64,000 bases of DNA from Nitrosopumilaceae archaeon (GCA_035631875.1 DASQHX010000010.1:154708-218707), one strand, 5' to 3'; numbered from the stretch's first letter, positions 18,450 to 27,871 are shown. Notes: generated from the sequence alone by a model not told the origin. Translations and numbers: made by a program.

Positions 18450-19640
18450 TTGAAATACATAATTATTTTTTCTCTTGTTTTTTCAATTTTACTTTTCAAT
18501 GTTTTTAGTGCATATGCACAACAACCTCAACTTGCATCATTTCATGAGGTAGCCCAAGTTCTAGTTGATCAAAAATTTCAAAATCAAACAACTGCATTCA
18601 TAGGACTTGAATCTACCAGTCCATTAGAAATGCGTGTCCCTACCGGACTTGATCAAAAAATACGCAATACCGCTAATGTTACCTCTGTTACAATAACAAA
18701 TGCACAGACCTGTGTTGAAGGAGTTCCAAAATATGATTCGTGTGTTTTGGTGACTATAAATGATCAATCACTTATACAATCATACAACATTACAAAAATT
18801 CAGACACAATCTAAGATAATAGGAGATGGTTTGATAGGTGACATTAACAGTGCATTTCACTTAAATTCTGAGTTTAACAATGTCTACATAAATCCAAAAG
18901 GAGAATATAGTAATGCGTTGGGTACATCTGGTGCAGTTTCAGGGAATAGGACAATTTCTATAGTATACACAATGTCAAGTTCTAAATCAGATTATTTGTT
19001 CGATGGTTTTACTTCCATATTACTACCTCCACAAATAAAAGATGCCGGAGGGTTTTTGGATGCAGCAAAAAAAATGGTAAGTAATTCTAATTCATCTGTA
19101 ACTTTTGCCATAATACCAAGAACAGATGTATCAATTTATCAACTTCAAGTATCAGAACGTTTTCCAATTAAAAGTACTATAACTACAATTAGTCCTCTGG
19201 ATCTTTTTGGAGTCGACAAGCTAGATAGATCAAGTTATTTTAACTCAGGGTTTTTCCCTCTAAACTCAATTCTTCAAATCACTATATTATCAAATCAGCC
19301 AGAAGCAATTACAGATCACGGAGGAAATCTTGTTCCAACTCAAGTGAGAAATGGACAAAAACTTCCATCAGATCTTACAAAAGCAGGATGGTTATTTGAT
19401 CCAAGTTCTGGCAACCAGATAACAGCAGTCTATCTTTTTGGAACAACTACATCTGCCAGTAAAAATGATCTAACATTAACCATAGGAAATGGAACTACTG
19501 GAATTGAAAACCCAGTTAACTCAACCACACCTACTCCAACACCTGTCAAACCCACGAACATAGATTATTCACCATACGTTTTAATTGGAATTGTTGCAGC
19601 TGCAGGCGTTGCAATTTACATATTTCTTAGAAAGCGGTAA
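18450..19640 (+). CDS. Secreted membrane-anchored protein
   Basis: 396 residues from a TTG start that sits directly before a signal peptide (KYIIIFSLVFSILLF ending VFSAYA). The bulk is a Ser/Thr/Asn-rich beta domain with two cysteines (QTCVEGVPKYDSC). A Thr/Pro linker (STTPTPTPVKPT) leads to a C-terminal transmembrane helix and RKR. This gives a type I surface protein anchored in the membrane. A TATA-like ACTTAATAG about 28 nt upstream supports the leaderless TTG. Function unknown. Confidence 0.75.
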   Translation: MKYIIIFSLVFSILLFNVFSAYAQQPQLASFHEVAQVLVDQKFQNQTTAFIGLESTSPLEMRVPTGLDQKIRNTANVTSVTITNAQTCVEGVPKYDSCVLVTINDQSLIQSYNITKIQTQSKIIGDGLIGDINSAFHLNSEFNNVYINPKGEYSNALGTSGAVSGNRTISIVYTMSSSKSDYLFDGFTSILLPPQIKDAGGFLDAAKKMVSNSNSSVTFAIIPRTDVSIYQLQVSERFPIKSTITTISPLDLFGVDKLDRSSYFNSGFFPLNSILQITILSNQPEAITDHGGNLVPTQVRNGQKLPSDLTKAGWLFDPSSGNQITAVYLFGTTTSASKNDLTLTIGNGTTGIENPVNSTTPTPTPVKPTNIDYSPYVLIGIVAAAGVAIYIFLRKR

Positions 19641-20192
19641 CTAGAGAATTAAGACTGCTGCCGCAAAAACTGTAGTCCAACGTCCTTTTGGATCTCCAAT
19701 AGCACTTTGTGTAATATTTCTTGTTTTGTAAATTTCTCCTGAAATTTTCCATTGTTTTCTTTTTTCGTCCCAGCTTTTTTCAAGATCAAATTTTACTCCA
19801 AGTGAGGAGGCAAGCATTTGTGCTGCAATATCCTCAGCATAGTCTCCAGCTTCCTTTTCTGTTTCTCCAAACGATTCATATTCTGATAAATAACCATATT
19901 TGGCTTTATCAGCAGGTTCAGCAATTCCAACAGAGGCAGCCATCAACCTATGCGGCTCGTTACTTTGTTGTCTAGAATAAATTACAAATTGAACGCTGCC
20001 TGGGCGGATCAGTTTTAGCCCCTCTGCGCGAGAGATCAACTTTGCACCTGGTGGGAAAATACTAGATATCAAAACTAGGTTAGTACCAGAAATGCCAGCA
20101 TCTCGTAGTGCATATTCAAAACTTGTTAGTTTATCTTGGTGAACACCCTTACCTCTGGTAAGAAATAATTTTTTTGCAACTAGATCTAGCAC
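19641..20192 (-). CDS. pdaD: Pyruvoyl-dependent arginine decarboxylase
   Basis: Makes agmatine from arginine for polyamine synthesis. The 183-residue proenzyme has LISSIFPPGAKLI, whose Ser-Ser bond is the expected self-cleavage site that creates the pyruvoyl group, and the GSVQFVIYSRQ and MAASVGIAEP blocks of the family. Start is GTG at 20192. Convergent with and directly abutting the secreted-protein gene. Polyamine supply links it to the deoxyhypusine synthase gene at 39063-40001, which uses spermidine. Confidence 0.93.
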   Translation of the reverse strand: MLDLVAKKLFLTRGKGVHQDKLTSFEYALRDAGISGTNLVLISSIFPPGAKLISRAEGLKLIRPGSVQFVIYSRQQSNEPHRLMAASVGIAEPADKAKYGYLSEYESFGETEKEAGDYAEDIAAQMLASSLGVKFDLEKSWDEKRKQWKISGEIYKTRNITQSAIGDPKGRWTTVFAAAVLIL

Positions 20193-20244
20193 TATCCATT
20201 TCTATTTACTGATCTTTAAATATTTATGGATGAAATATTGAAAA

Positions 20245-20703
20245 TTATTTCAAGGATTTCAGTGACGCAATAATCTCTTTACCATGAGATTCAACCTTAA
20301 TCTCTCGGAAAATTTTTACAATTTTTCCTTCTTTGTCTATGACAAAGGTAGAACGTTTGGCCAAACCAGCCAGATTGAGGCCAGCATAAGTTTTACAAGT
20401 TTCTTTTTTAGGATCACTTAAATGTAAATATGGAATCTTATATTCTTCGACAAATTTCTTTTGATCCTCAATTGTATCCACAGATATAGCAAACAATACA
20501 GCATCCATAGCCACAATCTCAGGATATGCTGAGACTATAGTTTGAGCCATTTTGAAGACTTTTTTTGATGGACATGCAAACAAATGGTTTTTAGGATAAA
20601 AACACAAAACTGTATTTTTTTTGCCCTTAAAATAACTAAGTTTTGTCACACTGCCATCATTAGCCTGTAGTTCAAAGTCTGGTGCTACCTCTCCTTCGTG
20701 CAT
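20245..20703 (-). CDS. Peroxiredoxin (AhpC/TSA, Bcp-like)
   Basis: Thiol peroxidase of about 152 residues with a thioredoxin fold. The APDFELQANDGS entry block, LCFYPKNHLFACPSKK with the likely peroxidatic Cys, and STFVIDKEGKIV are typical. A second Cys (KETCKTYAG) may act as resolving residue. The usual PGCT sequence around the peroxidatic Cys reads FACPS here. I start at ATG 20703, because TATTAAAC about 25 nt upstream fits a leaderless mRNA; starts at 20712 and 20745 are possible. Confidence 0.85.
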   Translation of the reverse strand: MHEGEVAPDFELQANDGSVTKLSYFKGKKNTVLCFYPKNHLFACPSKKVFKMAQTIVSAYPEIVAMDAVLFAISVDTIEDQKKFVEEYKIPYLHLSDPKKETCKTYAGLNLAGLAKRSTFVIDKEGKIVKIFREIKVESHGKEIIASLKSLK

Positions 20704-20853
20704 AAATATCATTTTCCTATCTGGTTTAATACTATTTTGGAACATTTATGGAAATACAAAATTCTATAATTGAATGATCTAAAATATGGAAAAGCTTTTT
20801 GAAAGTTAATCAGTACAAACAAAAATTAAGACATGGCGTTTTAGAAATATAAT

Positions 20854-21897
20854 ATGAAAGCAGCGTACGTAAAAGGTCCAGCAGATGTAGAGATAAGAAC
20901 CATAGAAAAACCAGACGTAAAAAGAGGTGAAATATCAGTTAGGATGCATGCGTGTGGTGTCTGTGGCTCAGATTTAGAGAAAATCTATGGACAGTACAGT
21001 CAACCCTCAATGAGACTAGGACATGAACCATCAGGAATAATTGTACAGGTAGGAGAAAATGTCAAAGATTTCAAAAAAGGGGACAAAGTATTCGTTCATC
21101 ACCATGTACCTTGTTATTCGTGTCATTTTTGTTTACATGGGAATGAAACCATGTGTCAGAAATATTCTGAAACAAATCTTCTTCCATGTGGGCTTGCGGA
21201 GGAATTTGTTGTACCAGAATGGAATGTATCTCATGGCGGAGTCATAAAAATACCAGATATCATGAGTTTTGAGGAAGCTGCAATGATAGAACCACTTGCA
21301 TGTTGTATAAGAGCATGGAATAAAATTAAAATAAAAAAAGGAGATTCAGTTGCAATTTTTGGTGCAGGTCCTACTGGAATGATGCATGTAATGTTAAGCA
21401 AATTTTATGGATTAAATGAAATTTTTTGTTTTGATGTGAATGATTTCAGATTGGATTTTGCAAAAAAATTTCAAATAACTGAATCTATAAAATCAACAGA
21501 TTCCATGGCCCATGAAAAAATCCTTTCAAAGACACAGGATAGAGGGGTTGACATAGCAATTGTTGCGACAGGTAGTCTTAGTGCAATAACTCAAGCCATA
21601 GAGTTTGTAAGAAAAGGAGGAACAATAGTTTTGTTTGGTGTTCCAACCAAAGATGCTAAGCTTCAACTCGATGTCAGCAAAGTATACTCTAAGGAAATAA
21701 CAATAATTCCAAGCTATGCTGCGTCAGAAACTGATACCGTGATAGCTTTCAGATTAATTCAGGATAACAGCGTACAAGTCAAAAAGCTGATAACACATAG
21801 ATTTGATCTTACAGAATCAAAAAAAGCGTTAGAATACGCACATCAAGGAAATGATGCTATGAAAATAATTATAACAAATTCAGAAACGCTTAACTAA
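20854..21897 (+). CDS. Zinc-dependent alcohol dehydrogenase family protein
   Basis: Medium-chain dehydrogenase of 347 residues. The catalytic zinc ligands lie in ACGVCGSDLEK and GHEPSG. The structural zinc lobe is complete (CYSCHFCLHGNETMC), and the Rossmann nucleotide loop is FGAGPTGMMH. Similar to threonine/sorbitol dehydrogenase-type enzymes; the actual substrate cannot be read from sequence. The aldolase gene follows 22 nt downstream and may be co-transcribed. Confidence 0.9.
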   Translation: MKAAYVKGPADVEIRTIEKPDVKRGEISVRMHACGVCGSDLEKIYGQYSQPSMRLGHEPSGIIVQVGENVKDFKKGDKVFVHHHVPCYSCHFCLHGNETMCQKYSETNLLPCGLAEEFVVPEWNVSHGGVIKIPDIMSFEEAAMIEPLACCIRAWNKIKIKKGDSVAIFGAGPTGMMHVMLSKFYGLNEIFCFDVNDFRLDFAKKFQITESIKSTDSMAHEKILSKTQDRGVDIAIVATGSLSAITQAIEFVRKGGTIVLFGVPTKDAKLQLDVSKVYSKEITIIPSYAASETDTVIAFRLIQDNSVQVKKLITHRFDLTESKKALEYAHQGNDAMKIIITNSETLN

Positions 21898-21919
21898 GGT
21901 TTTTTTGGAACATTAAGAT

Positions 21920-22801
21920 ATGGATTGGGGATTAAAAAATAGGCTAGCACGCATAATCAGACCACATAGTGGTCGTGGAGTTATGCTAGCAGTAGATCAT
22001 GGTTATTTCTTAGGTCCAACAGAGCGCCTTGAAGTTCCACGTAAAACAATCCAGCCGTTGTTACCTTATGCAGATTCTCTCATGTTGACACGAGGTATTT
22101 TGAGAACTTCGGTTGATGAGAAGTATTCTATTCCCATAGTCCTTAGAGTTTCAGGAGGTTCTAGCATCATAGGAAAAGACCTCTCAAATGAAAAGATAAC
22201 CACTTCCGTAAAGGAGGCAATAAGGCTTAACGCAACTGCGCTTGCATTATCAATATTTGTAGGGGCACCATACGAACATGAATCACTTATAAATCTAGGA
22301 AAGCTTGTAGACGAGGGCGAAGAGTACGGCATACCTGTTCTTGCAGTTACCGCAGTTGGAAAAGAACTTGAAAAACGCGATGCCAGATATCTTGCATTAT
22401 CATGTAGAATTGCAGCGGAGTTTGGTGCACATATTGTTAAAACATATTATTGTGAAAACTTTGAAAAAGTAGTAAACAGTTGCCCCGTACCTGTAATAAT
22501 AGCAGGTGGACCAAAGCTAGATTCTGAGCTTGATGCATTACAATTAACTTATGATGCACTGCATGCAGGTGCTGTTGGAGTAGACATGGGAAGAAACATC
22601 TGGCAGTCAGACTATCCAGTTCCAATGATAAAGGCAGTTCGTGCACTGGTACATCAACGTGTTACTGTCAAAGAAGCACACGAAATATTTACCAAAAATA
22701 AAGAAATTGAAAAAAACCCAAAACCCGCATCTGAAACAATTACCGATCAACCTAAAACTAAAACAAAATCGACAAAATCAAAAAAGACCAAATCAAACTA
22801 G
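21920..22801 (+). CDS. Class I aldolase, DhnA/LsrF type
   Basis: A TIM-barrel Schiff-base aldolase of 293 residues in the DeoC/LacD superfamily. MLAVDHGYFLGP near the start, the Lys in HIVKTYYCENF and PVIIAGGPKLDSE are the family blocks. Relatives include archaeal fructose-bisphosphate aldolase, the ADH synthase of the archaeal shikimate route, and LsrF, so the exact substrate is open. A Lys/Thr-rich tail of about 40 residues is unusual. It overlaps the convergent gene by 4 nt. Confidence 0.8.
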   Translation: MDWGLKNRLARIIRPHSGRGVMLAVDHGYFLGPTERLEVPRKTIQPLLPYADSLMLTRGILRTSVDEKYSIPIVLRVSGGSSIIGKDLSNEKITTSVKEAIRLNATALALSIFVGAPYEHESLINLGKLVDEGEEYGIPVLAVTAVGKELEKRDARYLALSCRIAAEFGAHIVKTYYCENFEKVVNSCPVPVIIAGGPKLDSELDALQLTYDALHAGAVGVDMGRNIWQSDYPVPMIKAVRALVHQRVTVKEAHEIFTKNKEIEKNPKPASETITDQPKTKTKSTKSKKTKSN

Positions 22802-23274
22802 TCTGATATTTTAGAAAGATGCACATGTACTATTTTCCACTTAGTTGATTTTATCAAAACAAACGTTGCTCTACTTAACATAGAAATGTGTTGTCCTCTG
22901 AAACTATAGTTATCGACTATCATCCCTGTTTGTCTTAATTGAAACGTAACGACTACACTGTTTTCAAAAAGATCTATCTTGGGATTTATTATTTCATATT
23001 CATAATCAGATATGCTAACAAACCTTAATTCTTGTAAGGCAATTGTTGTTGCATAATCTTTGAGGTCAAATGGAGGTACATCACTATAGCTCGAAAATCG
23101 TGTATCATTTAGTTGTATAGCAGCTAACGGTGCAAGATTTTTTGTTTTTCCAGCATCAAAAAAAATCTTTATTATTTCCAGTATTTCTTCTCTGTCAGAC
23201 AAAATCAACTTTGCTTGAGGAGCTTCGTGTTTAAGTTTTTTGAAAAGCACACAAAATTCATTATTTTTTGTCAT
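22798..23274 (-). CDS. NTF2/SnoaL-like domain protein
   Basis: A 158-residue protein with the length and strand pattern of a SnoaL/DUF4440-like cone fold. An N-terminal helix (DREEILEIIKIFFDAGKTKNL) is followed by PFDLKDYATTIALQELRF and alternating strands ending TKWKIVHVHLSKIS. These domains often bind small ligands or act as enzymes, but no catalytic residues can be assigned. Convergent 4-nt overlap with the aldolase gene. Confidence 0.65.
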   Translation of the reverse strand: MTKNNEFCVLFKKLKHEAPQAKLILSDREEILEIIKIFFDAGKTKNLAPLAAIQLNDTRFSSYSDVPPFDLKDYATTIALQELRFVSISDYEYEIINPKIDLFENSVVVTFQLRQTGMIVDNYSFRGQHISMLSRATFVLIKSTKWKIVHVHLSKISD

Positions 23275-23352
23275 GTGATAGTAAAGTATAATGAAATAAT
23301 TATCATGTATCTAGGTAGTTTTTAACAAATTTAGTCGATTTTTCTAGCAATA

Positions 23353-23360
23353 TTTATAAA
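23353..23360 (+). promoter_or_regulatory. TATA-like box of the ilvB operon
   Basis: TTTATAAA centred at 23356.5. With the local spacing rule it predicts transcription from about 23381-23384. That gives a leader of roughly 100 nt before ilvB containing a 20-codon ORF. Confidence 0.55.
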
Positions 23361-23389
23361 TTATTCTTGTTGAAATTCTATAGACTGAA

Positions 23390-23452
23390 ATGAAGTTAGG
23401 AGGATCGGCGAGCATTTCTAGTATTCTATTGCTAGTCGACCTTATGCTGTAA
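23390..23452 (+). CDS. Candidate branched-chain leader peptide upstream of ilvB
   Basis: A 20-codon ORF starting 6-9 nt after the predicted transcript start and ending at TAA 23450-23452, 30 nt before ilvB. The last 12 residues read ISSILLLVDLML; seven of the final nine are Leu, Ile or Val. Two short hairpins compete: AGCAT/ATGCT (23411-23415 with 23444-23448) and GCTGT/ACAGC (23446-23450 with 23457-23461). They share 23446-23448, and the second includes the first base of the leader stop codon. This is the layout of a ribosome-sensed attenuator in front of a branched-chain biosynthetic operon. Confidence 0.55.
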   Translation: MKLGGSASISSILLLVDLML

Positions 23453-23470
23453 GAACACAGCTTAGTTTCT

Positions 23471-23475
23471 GGTGA
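23471..23475 (+). promoter_or_regulatory. Ribosome binding site of ilvB
   Basis: GGTGA with 7 nt spacing to the ATG at 23483. Most genes in this window look leaderless, so this Shine-Dalgarno-like site shows that ilvB is translated from a leadered mRNA. Confidence 0.6.
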
Positions 23476-23482
23476 AAAATTT

Positions 23483-25171
23483 ATGGAAAAAATGTCAGGT
23501 GCTAGATCATTAATGGTTGCCCTTGAGAAGGAGGGTGTGGAGCTAGCCTTCGGGCTACCCGGAGGTGCAAACTTGCCAATCTATGACGAGTTATACAAAA
23601 GCAACATTCGCCACATATTGGTAAGACATGAACAATCTGCATCACATATGGCAGACGGATTTGGGAGAGTAAGCAGGAGACCTGGAGTCTGTTTTGCAAC
23701 CTCAGGTCCTGGTGCAACAAACATTGTAACTGGAATTGCAACAGCCCAAGCTGATTCTGCTCCAATGATTGCCATCACTGGACAAGTTCCATCAAAGATG
23801 ATAGGTAAAGATGCATTTCAAGAAAGCGATATTATTGGTATTACAAACCCAATCGTCAAATATGCTTTTCAACCAATGGACGCAGCTGAAATTCCAACAG
23901 TGGTAAAAAAAGCATTTTACATTTCATCAACAGGAAGACCAGGTCCTGTCTTAATAGATATTCCAAAAGATGTACAGCAAAATGAAGCCGAAATGCATTT
24001 TCCAAACGAGGTCAAAGTCAGAGGATATCATCCTTGGGTAGATCCAGACATCAGAGAAATTGAACGTGCAATAGACATGCTTCTCTCAGCAGAAAGGCCA
24101 ATAATTCTTGCAGGTGGTGGAGTAATAATTTCTAGTGCTTTTGCAGAATTACAATCAATAGCAGAACTTCTCATGATACCTGTAGTAACTACTTTTAAAG
24201 GAAAAGGATCATTTCCAGAAAATCATCCATTATCACTTGGTCCAATAGGAATGCATGGACATGCAGAAGCAAACAAAATGATGGTTGAGGCAGACTGTGT
24301 TCTTGCTGCAGGTTCTAGATTTTCAGATAGATCGGTCGGAACATTTGAAGAATTTGAAAAAAGATTAAAAATCATACATATGGATGTAGATCCAGCAGAG
24401 ATTGGCAAAAATCAAACAACAACTGTTGCCGTAGTAGGAGACATCAAGGCGTCATTGAGAATAATGGTAAAGATGCTAGTTCAAAAAGCAATCAAGCGTG
24501 GTGACGACAATCCTTGGTTAAAACGAGTAAATGAAACTAGGGATTATTATAGAGAAAATTTGAAGCTTCATCCACATCCACTTGGTGCAGCTAAAATTTT
24601 ACGCAAGTTAAGAGAAGTGTTACCTCATCAATCAATTGTAACTACAGAAGTAGGTCAACATCAGATGTGGGCTTCATTATTTTTCGATGTCATCCAACCT
24701 GGTACTTTCTTTAGTTCAACAGGTCTTGGCACTATGGGTTGGGGATTTCCAGCTGCAATTGGAGCAAAGGCAGCAAAACCAAGTGTTCCAGTATTAGATA
24801 TTGCGGGAGAAGGTAGTTTTAACATGACAGAAAATTCACTTGCCGTATCAGTTTTGGATAATTTGCCTGTAATTGTTTTGTTGATGAATAACTTTTCACT
24901 TGGAATGGTAGCACAATGGCAGAGAACATTTTACGATCGAAGGATGATCGGAATTGATCTTAAAAACTGCCCAGACTATGTTAAATTAGCAGAAGCATAT
25001 GGAGCTCAAGGCATAAGAGCCGAGTCGATTGATGAAGTTGGCAAAGCTGTTCAAACCGCACTCAAAAGTGATGTTGCAACTGTAATTGACATACCAATAG
25101 ATCCACAAGAAGATGTTTTACCATTTGTAGCACCTGGTACGCCACTCAAGGACATGATCCTACCATCATAG
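23483..25171 (+). CDS. ilvB: Acetolactate synthase large subunit
   Basis: ThDP enzyme making acetolactate and acetohydroxybutyrate, the first common step of branched-chain amino-acid synthesis. 562 residues with the three ThDP-enzyme domains. The catalytic Glu is in LVRHEQSASHMADG, the FAD region lies around GPIGMHGHAEAN, and the ThDP/Mg motif is GEGSFNMTENSLA with NNFSLGMV. It is followed by its regulatory subunit and by leuA in one operon, and preceded by a candidate leader peptide. A second ATG three codons in (23492) is possible. Confidence 0.97.
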   Translation: MEKMSGARSLMVALEKEGVELAFGLPGGANLPIYDELYKSNIRHILVRHEQSASHMADGFGRVSRRPGVCFATSGPGATNIVTGIATAQADSAPMIAITGQVPSKMIGKDAFQESDIIGITNPIVKYAFQPMDAAEIPTVVKKAFYISSTGRPGPVLIDIPKDVQQNEAEMHFPNEVKVRGYHPWVDPDIREIERAIDMLLSAERPIILAGGGVIISSAFAELQSIAELLMIPVVTTFKGKGSFPENHPLSLGPIGMHGHAEANKMMVEADCVLAAGSRFSDRSVGTFEEFEKRLKIIHMDVDPAEIGKNQTTTVAVVGDIKASLRIMVKMLVQKAIKRGDDNPWLKRVNETRDYYRENLKLHPHPLGAAKILRKLREVLPHQSIVTTEVGQHQMWASLFFDVIQPGTFFSSTGLGTMGWGFPAAIGAKAAKPSVPVLDIAGEGSFNMTENSLAVSVLDNLPVIVLLMNNFSLGMVAQWQRTFYDRRMIGIDLKNCPDYVKLAEAYGAQGIRAESIDEVGKAVQTALKSDVATVIDIPIDPQEDVLPFVAPGTPLKDMILPS

Positions 25172-25179
25172 GGATTCCC

Positions 25180-25671
25180 ATGTGGTCCATAATTTCCGTA
25201 CTAGTAGAGAATAAACCAGGAGTCTTGTTTAAAGTGACAAATCTTTTCAGATCAAGAAATTACAACATAGATAGCATTTCAGTAGGTATAACTGAAAATC
25301 CAGAATTCTCCAGAATGACGATCACTACGTCTGCTGATGAAAAACAACTCAATCAAATAATAAAACAGCTTGACAAATTGATCGATACTGTTGAGGTAAA
25401 ACGCTTAGAAGAGAAGATGAGTGTATATAGAGAACTAGTACTCATGAAGATCAAAGTAAGTAAGCCGTCAGACAGCATGGAAATAATGAATCTTGCAAAT
25501 GCTTTCAAATGCCAAGTTCATGATGTGAGAAAGACCTCAATCATAATAGAGATAACTGCTACACCAGACAGAATTAATGCATTTGAGGATCTAGTGCGAG
25601 GGTATGGAATTTTAGAAATCGCAAGAACTGGAATATGTGCACTTTCAAGAGGTGGTGTCAATGAAGATTAG
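25180..25671 (+). CDS. ilvN: Acetolactate synthase regulatory subunit
   Basis: A 163-residue protein with an N-terminal ACT domain (SVLVENKPGVLFKVTNLFRSRNYNID) and a C-terminal AHAS small-subunit domain. It activates IlvB and usually gives feedback control by valine. It lies 8 nt after ilvB, and its end overlaps the leuA start by 11 nt. Confidence 0.96.
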   Translation: MWSIISVLVENKPGVLFKVTNLFRSRNYNIDSISVGITENPEFSRMTITTSADEKQLNQIIKQLDKLIDTVEVKRLEEKMSVYRELVLMKIKVSKPSDSMEIMNLANAFKCQVHDVRKTSIIIEITATPDRINAFEDLVRGYGILEIARTGICALSRGGVNED

Positions 25672-27178
25672 AATTTTTGATACAACACTAAGAGATGGTG
25701 AACAAACACCTGGAGTAGCTCTAACACCAGAACAGAAACTAGGTATTGCAGAAAAGCTAGATGCACTTGGTGTTGATGCTATAGAAGCTGGATTTCCAGT
25801 AATTTCCGATGGAGAAATGCAAGGTATCAAGTTGATATGTAATGCAAATTTTCGTGCAGAAATATGTGGTTTAGCAAGGACAGATAAAAAAGACATAGAT
25901 GCAGCAGTTACAGCAGGTCTCAAATACATCCACACATTTATCGCAACATCAGACATACATCTCAAGTACAAACTAAAACTATCACGAGATCAAGCATTGG
26001 CAAAAGCAATAGAAGCTGTAGAATATGGAAAATCTCTTGGTTTGCAGGTAGAGTTCTCTGCTGAGGATGCAACAAGAACTGATAGAGACTTTCTTAAAAA
26101 AGTTTTCAAAGAAGTTGCAAATGCAGGTGCAGATAGAATAGACATACCAGACACGGTGGGATATTCCACTCCAGGATATATTGCAGAGATAACTAAAGAT
26201 GCGATTGAAGCAACACATCTACCAATTAGTGTACATTGCCACAATGATTTTGGTCTTGCAGTTGCAAATGCAATTTCTTCAATACAAGTAGGTGCTCAAT
26301 GTGCACATGTCACAATAAATGGAATAGGGGAAAGAGCAGGCAATGCATCTCTTGAAGAGTTGGTAATGTCACTTCAATGCTTACAATTTGATAAAAAATA
26401 TGAGACAAACATTAACACAAAACTTCTCTATGAGACCTCAAGGTATGTCTCCAGCATAGTAGGAATTCACGTACAACCAAACAAAGCTATCGTTGGTGAA
26501 AACGCCTTTGGACACGAATCTGGAATACATACCCATGGCGTTTTGAGTAATCCATTGACCTATGAGCCAATTAGTCCAGAACTTGTAGGCAGAACAAGAT
26601 GGTTCCAAGTAGGAAAACATGCAGGTGCTCATGGAGTTTCCGCAATGCTTGAAGAATATGGGATTCAACCAACAAGGGAACAAGCTCATGAAATTCTTGA
26701 GAGAGTAAAAAAACTTGGAGATCAAGGAAAACATGTCACTGATGTAGAATTGCTTTCAATAACAGGAGAAGTCATGCAAACACAAGGTCTAAAGAGACTA
26801 GTACATCTTACAGGATTTTCTGTCTCAACTGGTATGGGCAACATGCCATATGCATTTGTCAAATTAAACATAGAAGGAAAAGACTTTATCGGAACTGATT
26901 ATGGTGTAGGTCCTGTAGACGCATCAATAAACGCAATTCAAAAAATAACTGGCGAGATAGCCAAAGTACGAATTAAAGATTACAAGTTAGATTCCATAGC
27001 TGGTGGCTCTGATGCACTTTGTGAAGTAACAATAAAGGTAGAAGATGCATATGGTAATCTTGCATCAGCAAAATCAATAGGAGAAGACATTGTAATTACT
27101 AGCGTACAAGCCATGATTGATGGCATAAACAGAATAATGCTCAAGAAAATTCTCAAGCAGAAAAATTTAGGAAAATAG
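25661..27178 (+). CDS. leuA: 2-isopropylmalate synthase
   Basis: Condenses acetyl-CoA with 2-ketoisovalerate at the entry to leucine synthesis. The TIM-barrel domain has DTTLRDGEQTPGVAL at the N-terminus and HCHNDFGLAVANA. The C-terminal ~130 residues form the LeuA regulatory domain (GPVDASINAIQKI). I start at ATG 25661, giving 505 residues, preceded by GAGGTGG within ilvN, rather than at the in-frame GTG 25637. Homocitrate or citramalate synthases are close relatives, but the ilv operon favours leuA. Confidence 0.9.
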   Translation: MKIRIFDTTLRDGEQTPGVALTPEQKLGIAEKLDALGVDAIEAGFPVISDGEMQGIKLICNANFRAEICGLARTDKKDIDAAVTAGLKYIHTFIATSDIHLKYKLKLSRDQALAKAIEAVEYGKSLGLQVEFSAEDATRTDRDFLKKVFKEVANAGADRIDIPDTVGYSTPGYIAEITKDAIEATHLPISVHCHNDFGLAVANAISSIQVGAQCAHVTINGIGERAGNASLEELVMSLQCLQFDKKYETNINTKLLYETSRYVSSIVGIHVQPNKAIVGENAFGHESGIHTHGVLSNPLTYEPISPELVGRTRWFQVGKHAGAHGVSAMLEEYGIQPTREQAHEILERVKKLGDQGKHVTDVELLSITGEVMQTQGLKRLVHLTGFSVSTGMGNMPYAFVKLNIEGKDFIGTDYGVGPVDASINAIQKITGEIAKVRIKDYKLDSIAGGSDALCEVTIKVEDAYGNLASAKSIGEDIVITSVQAMIDGINRIMLKKILKQKNLGK

Positions 27179-27256
27179 ATGCAATCAGGCTTAAAAAATA
27201 CACTTAGAAATTTTAAGTTTTATACAATTTATTATCTGCCAAATAATTGAAGAAAC

Positions 27257-27871
27257 ATGTTTCTTAAACTATCTAGTCCCTCTCCCATCACATTATTATT
27301 GATTATTGTAAATGGTGTGATTTTTGCATATGGTACTTTATCAAATTCGCAAGATCAAATCATTTCCCACTATGGATTTGTTCCCGATAATTTATTTCGC
27401 TACAATCACCCTTTATCAGATGACATAATCAGATTATTTTCCTCAATGTTCATTCATGCAAATATTGCCCATATTGCATTCAACCTTTTGGCACTTGCAT
27501 ATTTGGGAGGCTTTGCAGAAAGATCAATTGGCATACCCAGATATCTCTTGATTTATTTATCAGCAGGAGTCTCAGGCGCATTGCTGCATGGAATTATTGC
27601 ATCATTCATTTTGGGAAATGGTTCAAGTGTTTTGATTGGAGCGTCTGGAGCAATTTCAGGCATAATGGGAATTACAGCTGCACTTGGCGACATCAGAGGA
27701 TATTACTGGCTTGCCATACAGATCCTATTTGCATTTGTCGGCTCGTTTGCGTCAATATCAATAGCGTTCATGGCACATGTTGGCGGGTTCATAGCTGGAT
27801 TGCTATTGACAAAATTACTAATTGAGATAGAGCGTAAAAAAAGAAAGGGATACTGGAGCTATTCACAATAA
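27257..27871 (+). CDS. Rhomboid-family intramembrane serine protease
   Basis: A six- or seven-helix membrane protein of 204 residues. The catalytic Ser is in VLIGASGAISGIMG and the His in FMAHVGGFIAG; the helix with MFIHANIAHIAFNLLALAYLGG is also conserved. These are complete rhomboid active-site motifs, so the enzyme should be active within the membrane. Substrates unknown; possible targets are the many single-pass surface proteins encoded nearby. Confidence 0.9.
   Translation: MFLKLSSPSPITLLLIIVNGVIFAYGTLSNSQDQIISHYGFVPDNLFRYNHPLSDDIIRLFSSMFIHANIAHIAFNLLALAYLGGFAERSIGIPRYLLIYLSAGVSGALLHGIIASFILGNGSSVLIGASGAISGIMGITAALGDIRGYYWLAIQILFAFVGSFASISIAFMAHVGGFIAGLLLTKLLIEIERKKRKGYWSYSQ

Noticed and set aside
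23502..23778. Minus-strand ORFs inside ilvB
   Set aside because: Antisense to the ThDP-binding N-terminal domain of acetolactate synthase.
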